Shown in pieces: positions 1 to 9,443 of a stretch of DNA of 64,000 bases. Position 1 is the stretch's first letter; the number at the start of each line of letters is the position of its first letter. Both the position numbers and the translations under genes were made by a program. Below the pieces are notes generated by a model. The model saw nothing but the letters and a program-made list of their open reading frames with translations. It was not told the origin of the DNA and did not search any database. This DNA is from Cupriavidus sp. P-10 (lineage in GTDB: Bacteria; Pseudomonadota; Gammaproteobacteria; Burkholderiales; Burkholderiaceae): positions 62,001 through 126,000 of the forward strand of contig NZ_AP025174.1 in the NCBI RefSeq assembly GCF_003402535.2, in the 5' to 3' direction.

Positions 1-913
1 CAAAGTCGCTGCGCGGCACCTTGGCAAAGCGCGCGTTGAAGTCGGCGATGAAATGCGCGGCAAAGGCATTGGCCGCATCCATCGTGCTGATGCCGCGCAG
101 CCGCAGCTCCTTGACCAGCCGGTCCTGCAGTGTGCCGTTCATGCGCTCGACGCGGCCCTTGGCCGGGCTCGAATTGGCGCACAGGATGTCGATATTCAAC
201 TCGAACAGCGCGCGCCCGAACTGGGTGTAGCCGCGCCCCTCGGCGCTGTCCCGGGCATTGACCCGGAAGACACTGAACTTGTCGCTGTAGAACGCCATCG
301 GCTTGCCGTGGCGCTCAATGTAGGCGCGTGTGGCGGTGAAGTACGCTGGTGTGGATTCCGATGGGACGAACAGCAACTGCATCAGCCGACTGGTGGCATC
401 GTCGACAAACACCAGTAGCGTGCAGGCCGGGGCCCGGTCCTCGAACCAGGCGTGGTCGCTGCCGTCGATCTGCACCAGCTCGCCCAGGCAGGCGCGGCGG
501 TTGCGCGGCTGGTGCACCTTGGGCGGGCGCAGCTTCCTGGGGATCCAAAAACCGGCGTCGATCATGATCCGGCGCACCGTTTCCGTGGCCAGGTTGATGC
601 CATGGCGCTCGCGCAGCTTCTCGGCCGCCAGCGTGGGGCCGAAGTCGGCGTAGCTGTCGCGGATCAGGCCCCGGACACGGGATTCCAGCCCGGGCGGGAG
701 CTGGCGGTTGCTGTCACGACCACGCTTGCGCGAGCCCAAGCCGACGGGACCGTCCTCACGGTAGCGTAGTACCAGACGTTCCACCTGACGCCGTGATAAG
801 CCGAGCTTCTCGGCCGCGCGCCATACCGACAGGCCATGATCGACCACGGCCTGAATCACCTTGAGCCGATCGAGTTCGCGCATAGTCATCGTGATGGTCT
901 CGGGCTTGCGCAT
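1..913 (-). CDS. ISNCY-family transposase, 3' end cut by window edge
   Basis: This is a DDE transposase of an insertion sequence. Reading the minus strand from the ATG at 913 gives MRKPETITMTMRELDRLKV, a helix-turn-helix region (HGLSVWRAAEKLGLSRRQVE), then LVQIDGSDHAWFE with the first catalytic Asp, FVDDATSRL with the next conserved Asp pair, and SSPAKGRVERMNGTLQDRL with the catalytic Glu (E of RVERMN). The frame is open to base 2, so about 304 codons are visible and the C-terminus lies outside the window. The order HTH, D, DD, E and the GRVERMNGTLQDRLVKELR block are typical of ISNCY-type transposases common in Burkholderiales. I could not place the terminal inverted repeat beyond 913 with confidence. 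Confidence 0.85.
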   Translation of the reverse strand, partial: MRKPETITMTMRELDRLKVIQAVVDHGLSVWRAAEKLGLSRRQVERLVLRYREDGPVGLGSRKRGRDSNRQLPPGLESRVRGLIRDSYADFGPTLAAEKLRERHGINLATETVRRIMIDAGFWIPRKLRPPKVHQPRNRRACLGELVQIDGSDHAWFEDRAPACTLLVFVDDATSRLMQLLFVPSESTPAYFTATRAYIERHGKPMAFYSDKFSVFRVNARDSAEGRGYTQFGRALFELNIDILCANSSPAKGRVERMNGTLQDRLVKELRLRGISTMDAANAFAAHFIADFNARFAKVPRSDF

Positions 914-1431
914 CGCGGCCTCCGGTCTCGGACAGACGGAAAGCCGCCAGCATGCCAGCCTTGGCAAGGGGGTACGACATTTCTATTAGTCCTCTAACGC
1001 AAAGTTGTCGGAACCGATTTGGGGCTCTTGCTGCCTCACGCGCGATCCTTCGCAATGCACGTCAACTTTCCTCCCACGCTCTATCAGCGGAAAAGAGGTA
1101 TGACAAGAAAGGCGTAGCGCAAAACTGCGGTTAAAAATTGGAAGAGCAACGGTGCGGAGGATTACTGGTGGGCAGTGGAGTTGAATTGCTAGGCGGCCGT
1201 TGCTCCAACTGCTCCAATCCTGCTGTCAGGATGTAAGATACGCTCTCGTCACCCCAATAAACGAAGCCTCCGCATGGGAGGCTGTGTTAGCGGGACCAAC
1301 GCTGCTCCAGATATTGCGTCTGTTCGGTTTGCCGGATCGGCGCGCTACCCCTGGTGGTCATTGGCCGCCACGCAGAACAACGGCGCAATTTTTCTCATTT
1401 CACTAAGGTTACGCTCTTGAGGAGGTGATCT
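914..1431. other. Intergenic, IS flank, no gene seen
   Basis: About 500 bases between the transposase start and the first small ORF. It probably holds the end of the ISNCY element just upstream of the transposase. I see no convincing coding frame: short ORFs here have no ribosome-binding site and odd composition. A very strong Shine-Dalgarno (AGGAGGTGATC, 1420-1430) closes the stretch. Confidence 0.5.
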
Positions 1432-1704
1432 ATGAGGTACTCAACCTCCCATTCCTCAGTGCGCGAGACAAAAAATCCGATCGCGGCGCCCCGGGGCCAC
1501 ACGCAGCGTTTCCGAACAATGGCGTCGATTTACAATGTGGAACGGGACCTCGTTAGTCCCATGCAGTTGGTCGGCATGGCGCTCGGCGTCGTTGCGCCGG
1601 TCACGCGCACTATGCAGCGGTCGCAGGAAGAACCGCAGCACCGTGCTATTGCGCGAATCCATCTAAGAGGGTTTCGAGTTTGCTTGGAGTGGTGCCATGG
1701 CTGA
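1432..1704 (+). CDS. Small unrecognised ORF (90 aa) with a perfect Shine-Dalgarno
   Basis: I do not recognise this protein. It is kept because AGGAGGTGATC, a full match to the 16S anti-SD, stands directly before the ATG, and because its end overlaps the next gene (start 1697) by 8 bases, as in coupled translation. The product begins MRYSTSHSSVRETKNPIA, is basic (many Arg), and has no signal peptide or clear membrane segment. Its C-terminus ends RVCLEWCHG. Amino-acid composition is not decisive, so it could be a chance frame behind a leader SD that really serves the 1697 gene. Confidence 0.35.
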   Translation: MRYSTSHSSVRETKNPIAAPRGHTQRFRTMASIYNVERDLVSPMQLVGMALGVVAPVTRTMQRSQEEPQHRAIARIHLRGFRVCLEWCHG

Positions 1705-2332
1705 AAAATTTGTGTTCAGAGACATGGAGTTTCGCGCGGGCGCGCACCTGTGGTCCAACCCAAAACTGCGCGGTACCCCGGCGGAGATTCCCATCATTCT
1801 CGGACGTCCGACCCTGTTCGATGTGGTCCGACTCGCCCGTCGCTACCCGCTGGAAACGTTGTATGAGACGAATCGGCGACTCCGAGCGAGCCGGGAAATT
1901 TCCGAGCGCCAGTTTCTTCGCACGCAGGAGATCCTGCGCAACGTCGAGCGTGTCGAGACTCGGACGACTTCAACTCTCGACGACGTCGCCCGGGCGGTCG
2001 CCAACCGCTATGAAGATCCGCCCGTTCCGGTCGAGTGCATCCCGACGGCCGCACAAACCAGGCGCGCCTTGTCCCACTGGCTGCCGGCCGGACTACCCAC
2101 CATAGCGCAGGGCGAGCAGTATATCTATCTGACCGATGTCCCATTCGAGTTGGAAACTGTGATCATGCGATGGCTACGCTGGCAACTCGATAATGAGCCG
2201 GAGAGATCGTCCACTTGGTTGATCCAGGGCAGCGGCGGGCTGGCGCTCTCGCACGGCGGATGGTGTGCATTCGTGCTCTGGCTAACCGATGCCTTACACC
2301 ACCGACTGGATCAAATTGAAATTGGACTGTAA
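1697..2332 (+). CDS. Hypothetical protein, family shared with the fragment at 18990-19298
   Basis: A 211-aa soluble protein of unknown function. Residues 9-46 carry the pattern MEFRAGAHLWSNPKLRGT followed by PTLFDVVRLA, then a helical REISERQ..RTQEILRN segment. The same pattern, with ITLRAGMHLWSNPRRRGT and PTLFDLVVLA, occurs in a truncated gene on the other side of the Tn7-like operon. Two diverged copies in one window support a real coding family. The C-terminal half has conserved-looking Trp and Gly (RWLRWQLDNEP, QGSGGLALSHGGW) but no motif I can name. The ATG follows the overlapping 1432 ORF. A role with the transposon or its cargo is only inferred from position. Confidence 0.6.
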   Translation: MAEKFVFRDMEFRAGAHLWSNPKLRGTPAEIPIILGRPTLFDVVRLARRYPLETLYETNRRLRASREISERQFLRTQEILRNVERVETRTTSTLDDVARAVANRYEDPPVPVECIPTAAQTRRALSHWLPAGLPTIAQGEQYIYLTDVPFELETVIMRWLRWQLDNEPERSSTWLIQGSGGLALSHGGWCAFVLWLTDALHHRLDQIEIGL

Positions 2333-2357
2333 CTAGATCGCGGGGCTCGCGGACCAC

Positions 2358-2711
2358 GTGGGCCACAATTCGGAGTACATTGACAGCCATCTGTCGAGGA
2401 CACCCATCGGAAAATCTGCCATGCACGCCCGGGACGTGGAAGCTGCGCTTATGATCCGCTGCGCGGCGGTCGCACGCGAGCCTGCGGCGTCCGCGCTGGA
2501 CCAGCGCGAGGCCAACGTGTTCCGGCTGGCCGCTATGGTTGTGCAATCGCGCTTCCCGAGCGAAGCCTTGCACCTGATGCAGGCCAGCGAGCGCTACTTT
2601 GCTTCGCATCCCACCGAACGACTGCCTGCGCAAGTGGTGGTTGCCAAGGGCTGGGTGACCAACCTGCCTTGCCTGCGCGACCGGCTCAGCCACACTTTCC
2701 GATTTCATTGA
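2358..2711 (+). CDS. Hypothetical protein (117 aa), GTG start
   Basis: Follows the 1697 gene by 25 bases on the same strand and starts at GTG. The product is helical: HARDVEAALMIRCAAVARE, then SEALHLMQASERYFASHP, with no signal peptide. I do not recognise a family. Its end (CLRDRLSHTFRFH) is abrupt and lies some 25 bases before the GACAAC repeat cluster that may be a transposon end, so it could be a gene truncated by insertion. A minus-strand frame over the same bases is rich in His, Arg and Gln and reads like a shadow. Confidence 0.4.
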   Translation: MGHNSEYIDSHLSRTPIGKSAMHARDVEAALMIRCAAVAREPAASALDQREANVFRLAAMVVQSRFPSEALHLMQASERYFASHPTERLPAQVVVAKGWVTNLPCLRDRLSHTFRFH

Positions 2712-3231
2712 AGCCAGGCCGCGGACGATCAAATAGCGCCTGTCTTTGTCGCGGTTGGCCAAGTCCAGACAGCGCGCTCTGGTCGCTTGCTCGTCCATGA
2801 TGCCGTGTCTGATGTCGGCATTGTCATCCGCAACTCATAAGTCGCAAATCATTGGAGGGCGCTTTTTGTGTAGCCGTGGACTGGAGACCGCGCCGCCGGG
2901 ACAGACGACAACGAGGCCTGCGCGGGATGAAGGCCTTGTTGTCGATGGTCCTGTGCTAGCCAGAAAGATGACAACGGCCAAATGACTTTGTTGTCGCAAT
3001 CAATTACTCAGAATTCCTTCCAATCACTAACAATGTTGATAATTAGGCGCACTGAGGCCGAGCACTGGTTAGGTGCCCAGCGGGATCCTCTGCGTCGTCC
3101 GAGCTTCGCCGCACGATGCATCGTGAGATAGCCAGGCGCCCCCAGTCCCGCAGTTAGCGATGCGGCGGCGCTAGTTGCTGAGTCGTTTCGGACGCTCCAG
3201 TTGTAAGGAAGCGGTTCTGAACAGCGGATTT
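2712..3231. other. 520-bp non-coding stretch with repeat cluster (candidate transposon end)
   Basis: No convincing gene. The left part holds several copies of a short GACAAC motif, listed separately. The right part (3016-3231) is an AT-richer patch followed by featureless sequence up to the stop of the pPIWI gene. A short minus-strand frame opening MDEQATRARCLDLANRDKD at 2798 has a protein-like N-terminus but loses it within about 30 codons; it may be a gene remnant. Confidence 0.5.
2735..3012. repeat. Cluster of GACAAC-type sites, candidate TnsB-binding end
   Basis: Sites in both orientations share a (T/C)GACAAC(A/G)(A/G)GGCC-like core: GACGACAACGAGGCCT near 2903, the inverse AAGGCCTTGTTGTCGAT near 2931, GATGACAACGGCC near 2968, the inverse GACTTTGTTGTCGC near 2984, and weaker forms TTTGTCGCGGTTGG near 2745 and CATTGTCATCCG near 2819. 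The first two form a 14-bp-arm inverted repeat with one mismatch. Repeated short sites in mixed orientation are what TnsB-bound Tn7-like ends look like. I found no clear partner end or 5-bp target duplication, so the assignment is tentative. Confidence 0.35.
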
Positions 3232-5988
3232 CTATGTGCGCATGTACTCGGAGAGCTTTTCGATAATTCGCAACGGAGTCGGGGTCGTGACCCAGGGCTC
3301 ATTCCTCGCCGTCAACATCCCGGCACGCAAATGCTGGGCAAAGGAGGCGAGTTGTAGGTTCGAGTCCTGTGGCTGCTTCTGGAGGATCACGATCTCCACC
3401 GCTCGCGAGGTCAAATGCTGCTTGTCGGGTTGCGCGGGAAACATCGCATACGCTTCACTCGCTTCGCTTGCTTTTGATGAAGCGGGAAGGAGAATTGAGC
3501 GGTAGCAGCTTGCGCCACGTTTGTGGTGTGTCGAAGGCTTGGCCAATGACCAAAACGTCGGCGCCGATGTACCCTCCACCTCAAACAATCTCTGTGTGGA
3601 TGTCCAGGAGCGGATGAGCATCCCGTGTTCGGTGCTATGCCCGTGAAATTTTTCTTGCCCGATAGATGGCGCTTGTTCTCGCACCCTCAGCACCCGTAGC
3701 ATCGGCCAACGCTGTGACAGCACGATGCCAGCAACTATTTGGCGTTGAGGTGTACGCACGCCGACGTCGCCGAGCCAAGAGGCCAGACGAGCCGTACGCG
3801 TAGAGTCAATAAACACGACTGCGCTGGGATCGAGCGACGTAATGTCATCGAACGTGTCCGCGAAAAAATTGGCCAGCAGCATGCGTTGATCGGCATTCGT
3901 TCGCGGGAGTTCGACGCGGCGAGAGGCGAGATACTTTGCACCTTGGTCAAACCGCATCCAAGGCGACATGACGTGCTCTGCCTCAGCATGGGCAAAACGC
4001 ACCCAAGATTCACCCGTGGCGCATTCCAAGCGCGTGGCAACGAACACCGACTGTTGACGGTCCCACTCGGTGTGTACCTGAAGCGAGCTCACCGCGCATG
4101 CCCACCGTGGTGCCTCCGGTTGGGAGCCGAAGCAGGCTTCCCGCGCCTGTCTCAAGCCCCAGACAAAGCCGGCGTGCCCAAACGCCAGGTCCAGGACAGA
4201 CGCCTGTAAGCGGGGAAGGAATCGATCCATTCTGCCGGGCTCGCTGGGCAATAGGTACTGTACCGTGCAACCCGTGCTGCTCAGCGCCTTTCGCGCGGCC
4301 AATTTGTTGACATTATCATCGGGCTTCCTCTGCCCGTCCCGGGTCTCATAGAACAGAGGAGCTTGGATGAGGATCATCGCGCGTTCAGGCACGCCAATTT
4401 GATCGACAAACTTTTGCCATTCACGCACTCGTGCATCGAATCGCTGCTTCCTTGATCCCGTGTCGACTGGCAATAGGCTCCTAGGCCCGTGCGTGTTCAG
4501 CGGCAAGGGGGCACTGATTACCTCGGTATTGTCTCCGAGGATTGCGCTTGCAGTCGTCTTGACCCACTCGATATCGTCGGCGGTATAGCTTAAGAAGTAA
4601 ATTCTTTGTCTTCCCGCATCAGCTTCATACGCTGTGTCTTTGACTAGCGTTTGAATGGCCTTAACGACTCGATCGTGCGCAGCATCCGGGGTGGGCGGCT
4701 GTAATCTGAACCAACGATTCGAAGGCGCCAAGGTTGCATTCTCAATTGCGCTCTCGGTGTCGGCATCGCTAAAGCCATGACGGGCAAGCAGTCTCGCCAC
4801 GACAACCTCGGCCTTCAGAACGCTCAGTGGAGGAGCCTTATGCCGGATTGGCTTCCTCGTACTGAATCCCGAGAAGGGCCGTAGACCGAATCCTTCGAGC
4901 GCGTTGGTGGCGGATGCAAACGCATCGGCTTGGTCGACGAGAGGGACGCCAGCTTGAAGGTTGGAGCGACTTGCCTCGGCAACTTCAGCCTTCACCATTA
5001 CGACCACGCTGGCGCGCTCGTCGCAAGGGTAGCGAAGCACATCTTCATCCTGATAGCCCATCGCCAGGTCTAATGCATGCTCGTACACGGGATAGCCAAG
5101 ATCGGTGACCCAGGCGTCTTTGCGTCGCATCACGCTAAAGCGATAAGCACTGTTCGGCCGAGCATGATGGGGAAACACGTATCCCCCGATGGTAGGACTG
5201 GCAGGATACCGATTATTCAAACTATCGGCCCACCGGCGCCGCTTAAACTTCAGATAGACGATCGGCTTAGTCGCTCCAGGAAGCGTCTCTAGTGAGATTT
5301 CGCAGACCAAACTGAAGTACCCGCCAGCCGCATGGTGAGGGCGTGTCATGACTTCCGCCTTGTTTCCATCTGGGCTCCCGACGACCCGCACCACCGGGCC
5401 CAATTCTGGAAACAGTTCCTTACCGGCAAGCTGCGATGCGAGCCAGCCTGCTGTGATATTGAACGGCGAGAACGTCCCAGACTTTCCAGCCGTATCCCAT
5501 GGAAACACTTGTACCTGCGACTGGGCGAATTGAATCACCTGATTGCATTCATTGAGCTTGCGCAGTGCGGCAATGCCGAGCGTATACGCGTCTCGACCTT
5601 GGCTAAAATGGGACAATGCGCCTTCCGACCACCGAGCAAATGCATCACGCACGCATTCGCTATAGTCCTGTGCTTTCTGGTAGGGCAGGAAACCCCATGG
5701 CCCGGGCTCCTTACTGAGGTCGGGGAAAGAGCGCAGTCCAATGTCATCCTTCAGAGCGGTCCAATCTTCAATCTCCAATTGAAGCTGCGCGCGTAGACTG
5801 GCGAAGGGCAGGTGAACAAATGCTTCTTCATCCTTGTCTCTCGCGCGATTCGTTGCCTCGTCACGAATTTGCTTCAGAATACGAAGGACGTCTGTGGTCC
5901 AGCGGATGGCCACAACGTCATGGACCAACGGTGGAGCCTGTTCGGCAAACTCGAGCGCGAATGCCACATCTCGGACAACGGTCGTCAT
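3232..5988 (-). CDS. pPIWI_RE protein (prokaryotic PIWI with RNase H-fold nuclease domain)
   Basis: Predicted nucleic-acid-guided or R-loop-directed effector of the pPIWI_RE three-gene defence cassettes. The product is 918 aa from the ATG at 5988, which overlaps the helicase stop as ATGA; a further-upstream in-frame start at 6027 would lie deep in the helicase gene. The family is recognised by its length, the operon partners and blocks in the last third: TEWDRQQSVFVATRLE, MSPWMRFDQGAKYLAS, VVFIDSTRTARLASWLGD (about residues 725-741) and the closing region EIVILQK, LASFAQHLR, PLRIIEKLSEY. These fit the MID plus RNase H/PIWI part of the family. No PAZ-like domain is evident. The gene is last in the operon and appears intact. 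Family assignment is from memory of the family, not from a search. Confidence 0.75.
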   Translation of the reverse strand: MTTVVRDVAFALEFAEQAPPLVHDVVAIRWTTDVLRILKQIRDEATNRARDKDEEAFVHLPFASLRAQLQLEIEDWTALKDDIGLRSFPDLSKEPGPWGFLPYQKAQDYSECVRDAFARWSEGALSHFSQGRDAYTLGIAALRKLNECNQVIQFAQSQVQVFPWDTAGKSGTFSPFNITAGWLASQLAGKELFPELGPVVRVVGSPDGNKAEVMTRPHHAAGGYFSLVCEISLETLPGATKPIVYLKFKRRRWADSLNNRYPASPTIGGYVFPHHARPNSAYRFSVMRRKDAWVTDLGYPVYEHALDLAMGYQDEDVLRYPCDERASVVVMVKAEVAEASRSNLQAGVPLVDQADAFASATNALEGFGLRPFSGFSTRKPIRHKAPPLSVLKAEVVVARLLARHGFSDADTESAIENATLAPSNRWFRLQPPTPDAAHDRVVKAIQTLVKDTAYEADAGRQRIYFLSYTADDIEWVKTTASAILGDNTEVISAPLPLNTHGPRSLLPVDTGSRKQRFDARVREWQKFVDQIGVPERAMILIQAPLFYETRDGQRKPDDNVNKLAARKALSSTGCTVQYLLPSEPGRMDRFLPRLQASVLDLAFGHAGFVWGLRQAREACFGSQPEAPRWACAVSSLQVHTEWDRQQSVFVATRLECATGESWVRFAHAEAEHVMSPWMRFDQGAKYLASRRVELPRTNADQRMLLANFFADTFDDITSLDPSAVVFIDSTRTARLASWLGDVGVRTPQRQIVAGIVLSQRWPMLRVLRVREQAPSIGQEKFHGHSTEHGMLIRSWTSTQRLFEVEGTSAPTFWSLAKPSTHHKRGASCYRSILLPASSKASEASEAYAMFPAQPDKQHLTSRAVEIVILQKQPQDSNLQLASFAQHLRAGMLTARNEPWVTTPTPLRIIEKLSEYMRT

Positions 5989-8900
5989 GCTCCTGCCTCT
6001 TGTTGGATGGGAGAGTCTGCAACCCACAGGGGGTTATCCGTCCAAGGCTCATCCTGGTGAGCGTCTTCTCGCGCGAAGGCAACTTTCAGGCCCTTGGTCT
6101 TCGATAACGGATCAAGGAAAGCGCCGTAGAGAGCTCGGTATAGCGCAGCTTCCTTGGGGTCCTCAGACGCCGCACCACGCTCGAGCAGCCGGCGAAGTTG
6201 AACGAGCATGCTGCTGGTCTCCGTATCCGCTTCGCCCTTGGCCGAGCGCTCCGCCCATGCGCGATCAATGAAGAAGCACTGAACAGGGCAGCCATTGCGC
6301 ATCGCACGGCCAATCGTCTGTAACAGTGAGACAGCGATATTTGCTGTGAAAGGCTCAAACAGGTCGCCCAGTGCACGTGCGTATAGGGGGCGCCGCAGCA
6401 GCCTGCCAACCTTTCGATAGGCTTGCCGGCGTGCAGCCAGCAAGCGCTTACCGATCTCTTCGACGGACACGGAGTCATCGTCGCAAAGATCGAAGTCGAG
6501 CGTGGCGCGTGCCGCCATGCTTACAGGCAGGCTCATGTCATTGGGCGCAGGGTGTGGACGCGTCAAAAAGTACAGCGACCCGAGAGCCGCATCGCGCAGA
6601 CGCGGACCGGATGTGAAGACAATATTTGTGCCGCGACCCAGCGCGCCGGCGGGAAATATGAGCAACCTCCATGCATCATCATCGCCCAAACTTTCGACGC
6701 GAGACGACGTCACATACCCTTCGGTTGGTCCAACGTCAGGTAAGTCATCCACAACCGCAACAACGCGGCCGCGCCATGCGGGTAGCCGCTGATCAATAAA
6801 CTGCTTCAATCGGCGAGCTTGATCATAGCTGTTGACAACGAATGCGGCGCGCCGTGCTATGCCATGGCGCACGTCAAAGTGGTCGCAATCGCGGGCGAGT
6901 TGAGAGTCCGTTAGTCCCCCGTCTAACAATGCGAAGGCCATTTTCTCAAGGTTCGCCATGCGCACGCTGTCCGATCTTTCGCCGCTGAAGCGCAGGAAGG
7001 TGGGCGAATCTGAGACATGTCCATCCGCGATGGGACGAAACTCGTACATTGAGGGGGCGACGTCCTCACGCTCAGGTGAAACGCGCTGCAGGACGTAGTG
7101 GGGGGGCACAGCGATATGGTGAGCGGGGCTGGGCGGTAGGTAACTCGTCGCGCTGGTAAGCAGTACCGCGGGACCATCGAACATGCCATTCGGTCGCCGA
7201 ATCCACTCATGTAGCCGGTACATTAGCAGTCGAGGTGTACCAGCGAACACGACATACTGTAGTTGTACGTCTGTGGCATGCGCCAAAGGGTCGCGTTGAG
7301 AGGGCGTCGAGAAGAAGCGAACCCCACTCAAACTGCCCAAGATATTGTCGGGTGTTGCCAGCAGCAAGGATCGCGATGCGAGTTCGTCGATGCGGACAGG
7401 ATCAAGCAAGCCCTGTGCTGTCATGTCGCTGAGCTTTGGGGAAAGGCGACGATAGCTCAGGATCGTGAACGTGACTGGCAGCAGCAGCCCAACCAATTGC
7501 TGCGCCTCTGCCTCACTCGACACTCGCCGAACATCACGTAAGCGTCGAGCAATTTGTTTGACGAGGTTGGATAGTTCCTGCAGGCTTGACTCGGCGAGCC
7601 AGTTGGTCATCAACTGGCAGAGATCGCTGTGCAGGCTTGATGCCTCTTCCGCGGACATGTGAAAGGCGCTAACCAAGCGCATTGTCACATCAGCGGGAAT
7701 CGCGACGCTTACGGATCTCGTACCTCGCAGTTGGAATGCTTGAATCGCGGCACTCTCCCACAACTCACACAGCGCATCCTTTGACTGCGCCTGCGGATCC
7801 GCTCCAAAGTCGTCGCTCAACGAACTGACTCGCCTAGGAGAGAGCCAGTCGCCAATAATTCGTAAGGGGGACATCAGCAACCCGTCGAACGCCTTGCGCA
7901 GATCTTCCGTTAGGCGCAGGATGGCATGTGTCAACGCGACGTTCAGTTTCTCGAACTCTGCGATCTCGATTGCCAGTTGGGCATACTCGACTCCATGTAA
8001 GACCGCGTTTTGTCCGGATGCGATGGGCTGTAGTGTACTTCGTTGAACTTGTCGATGAAATGAACGGTCGTGGCCTGAAAGACTAAGTTCCGCAATACCA
8101 CCTCGATCGAGATCCTGTTGCGCTCGGTCTGCCTCATCGAAGATCACGAGGTCAAAGGATCGTGCAATCAGCTCGAAGTAGCGCTCATCGAGAAGTGTCG
8201 TATGAGCTGGGACGCGGGTATCCGCGGACAAGATGTGTCCTAACCAAATATTTGCGTTTGGCAAGTCTGCGGCGGCGCGTGTGTACCCGCACAGGGACCA
8301 AACAGGGCATAGCCTGCGCTTCAGTGTGCCATCGCTGGTCGCTTTGCCAGTGTTGTCGTTGACGGGATTCTGCAGAACCCTGGTGCAAAAGGAGTCGGCG
8401 ATGCCAAAGGCAGAATTTGGTGCTTCGGTGAGGGACGGCAGAGCGCAGACGCCTTCAAACAGATGAGCACTGTCGCAGGACGTTCCGAAACCACGGAGGG
8501 GGTCGCCTGTTGCCAGTGATTCAGCAAGCTTGTGAGCATGTCGAAGTCGCGTTTCGCGTGACTGCCCGACTAGCAGGCCAGCACGGACATCGTATCGACG
8601 CAAGTCATCGAGATACTGGCGGCATACCTCGATGGATGGAAAGAAGACTGCAACCTTGAGTCCCCGGCTGCCGAGATAGCGCAGCAAACACATGAGAAGC
8701 GTTGTTTTTCCTGCCCCTGGTAACCCTATCAGGTGCTTCAGACCTTCTAGGTTCAACGTCGATTCGACGTTGAAGTCGCCGTTGTTGTCGATGCTATGCA
8801 GCGCAACGGACTGCAGACGTTGCTGCCAGTTGCCACGCCTCGGTGATTGGAGTCGTTCGTCAATGGCGTCCATTTCACTTGCTTCCGCCAGCAAGTCAGT

Positions 8901-9443
8901 CCACGGAATCAAATGGCGCCGCTGCGGTGGTCGGCTGGTTTCATGAGCGCGAGGTAACGGCAAGTTCGCGGGCAATGCATGAACCGGATAGCGGCGCGAT
9001 TCACCGCCAAATTTGACGTGAATGGCGATCGGCTTGTCGGATTCCGCCAACGTCTGATCATGTGCATCGGGCGTGTGAGGCGTCTTTAGTGCAGCCAGTG
9101 CCTCGCTGAGCTCCGGCGCGACGATGTCGAATCTCGGCTTGATGGCCAGAGAGCGCTCATCGATGCGAAATAGACGGCGGTGCGTCAATGCTAAGGCGGA
9201 ATCGTTGTACCGCACCGCAGCGGCCTTCAGTGCGGCAACCGTCGAGAGTCCATTGCATGCTCGACGGAGATTGTCGAGTTCAATCTCCCGATCACGCAAC
9301 AAGGGTGCACGAGCCACACTACGGAAGCCCATGAGCAGCGCCGGTGCGTGCTGGAGCGTATGCAGATCAAGCTCGTGGACGAAGTAGGCGCACAATAGGT
9401 CCAGCCGATGTAGTCCGAGGGATTGTAGACGTTTGACGATCAC
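5985..9443 (-). CDS. pPIWI_RE cassette helicase (DinG/XPD-like SF2, candidate Fe-S)
   Basis: A 1152-aa helicase, middle gene of the pPIWI_RE cassette, expected to unwind DNA or R-loops for the PIWI and REase partners. Walker A is IGLPGAGKTTLL (residues 239-250) and Walker B/DEAD is LVIFDEADRAQ (432-442). Between them lie Cys323, Cys333, Cys353, Cys379 and Cys385, the position of the Fe-S cluster in XPD/DinG enzymes. Motif VI is QTIGRAMRNG (about 1042-1051). The first 200 residues have no helicase motifs and match the place of the cassette's Z domain. The GTG start at 9443 overlaps the REase gene stop (GTGA), indicating coupled translation. The frame is intact, but its normal upstream partner is interrupted by an IS, which may reduce its expression. 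Confidence 0.8.
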   Translation of the reverse strand: MIVKRLQSLGLHRLDLLCAYFVHELDLHTLQHAPALLMGFRSVARAPLLRDREIELDNLRRACNGLSTVAALKAAAVRYNDSALALTHRRLFRIDERSLAIKPRFDIVAPELSEALAALKTPHTPDAHDQTLAESDKPIAIHVKFGGESRRYPVHALPANLPLPRAHETSRPPQRRHLIPWTDLLAEASEMDAIDERLQSPRRGNWQQRLQSVALHSIDNNGDFNVESTLNLEGLKHLIGLPGAGKTTLLMCLLRYLGSRGLKVAVFFPSIEVCRQYLDDLRRYDVRAGLLVGQSRETRLRHAHKLAESLATGDPLRGFGTSCDSAHLFEGVCALPSLTEAPNSAFGIADSFCTRVLQNPVNDNTGKATSDGTLKRRLCPVWSLCGYTRAAADLPNANIWLGHILSADTRVPAHTTLLDERYFELIARSFDLVIFDEADRAQQDLDRGGIAELSLSGHDRSFHRQVQRSTLQPIASGQNAVLHGVEYAQLAIEIAEFEKLNVALTHAILRLTEDLRKAFDGLLMSPLRIIGDWLSPRRVSSLSDDFGADPQAQSKDALCELWESAAIQAFQLRGTRSVSVAIPADVTMRLVSAFHMSAEEASSLHSDLCQLMTNWLAESSLQELSNLVKQIARRLRDVRRVSSEAEAQQLVGLLLPVTFTILSYRRLSPKLSDMTAQGLLDPVRIDELASRSLLLATPDNILGSLSGVRFFSTPSQRDPLAHATDVQLQYVVFAGTPRLLMYRLHEWIRRPNGMFDGPAVLLTSATSYLPPSPAHHIAVPPHYVLQRVSPEREDVAPSMYEFRPIADGHVSDSPTFLRFSGERSDSVRMANLEKMAFALLDGGLTDSQLARDCDHFDVRHGIARRAAFVVNSYDQARRLKQFIDQRLPAWRGRVVAVVDDLPDVGPTEGYVTSSRVESLGDDDAWRLLIFPAGALGRGTNIVFTSGPRLRDAALGSLYFLTRPHPAPNDMSLPVSMAARATLDFDLCDDDSVSVEEIGKRLLAARRQAYRKVGRLLRRPLYARALGDLFEPFTANIAVSLLQTIGRAMRNGCPVQCFFIDRAWAERSAKGEADTETSSMLVQLRRLLERGAASEDPKEAALYRALYGAFLDPLSKTKGLKVAFAREDAHQDEPWTDNPLWVADSPIQQEAGA

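Noticed and set aside
2163..2798. 211-aa minus-strand ORF opposite the 1697 and 2358 genes
   Set aside because: Most of it is His/Arg-rich shadow sequence; only its first 30 residues look protein-like and may be a remnant.
3232..5988. Conventional prokaryotic Argonaute
   Set aside because: No PAZ-like domain seen, and the operon partners and C-terminal blocks fit pPIWI_RE rather than long or short pAgo.
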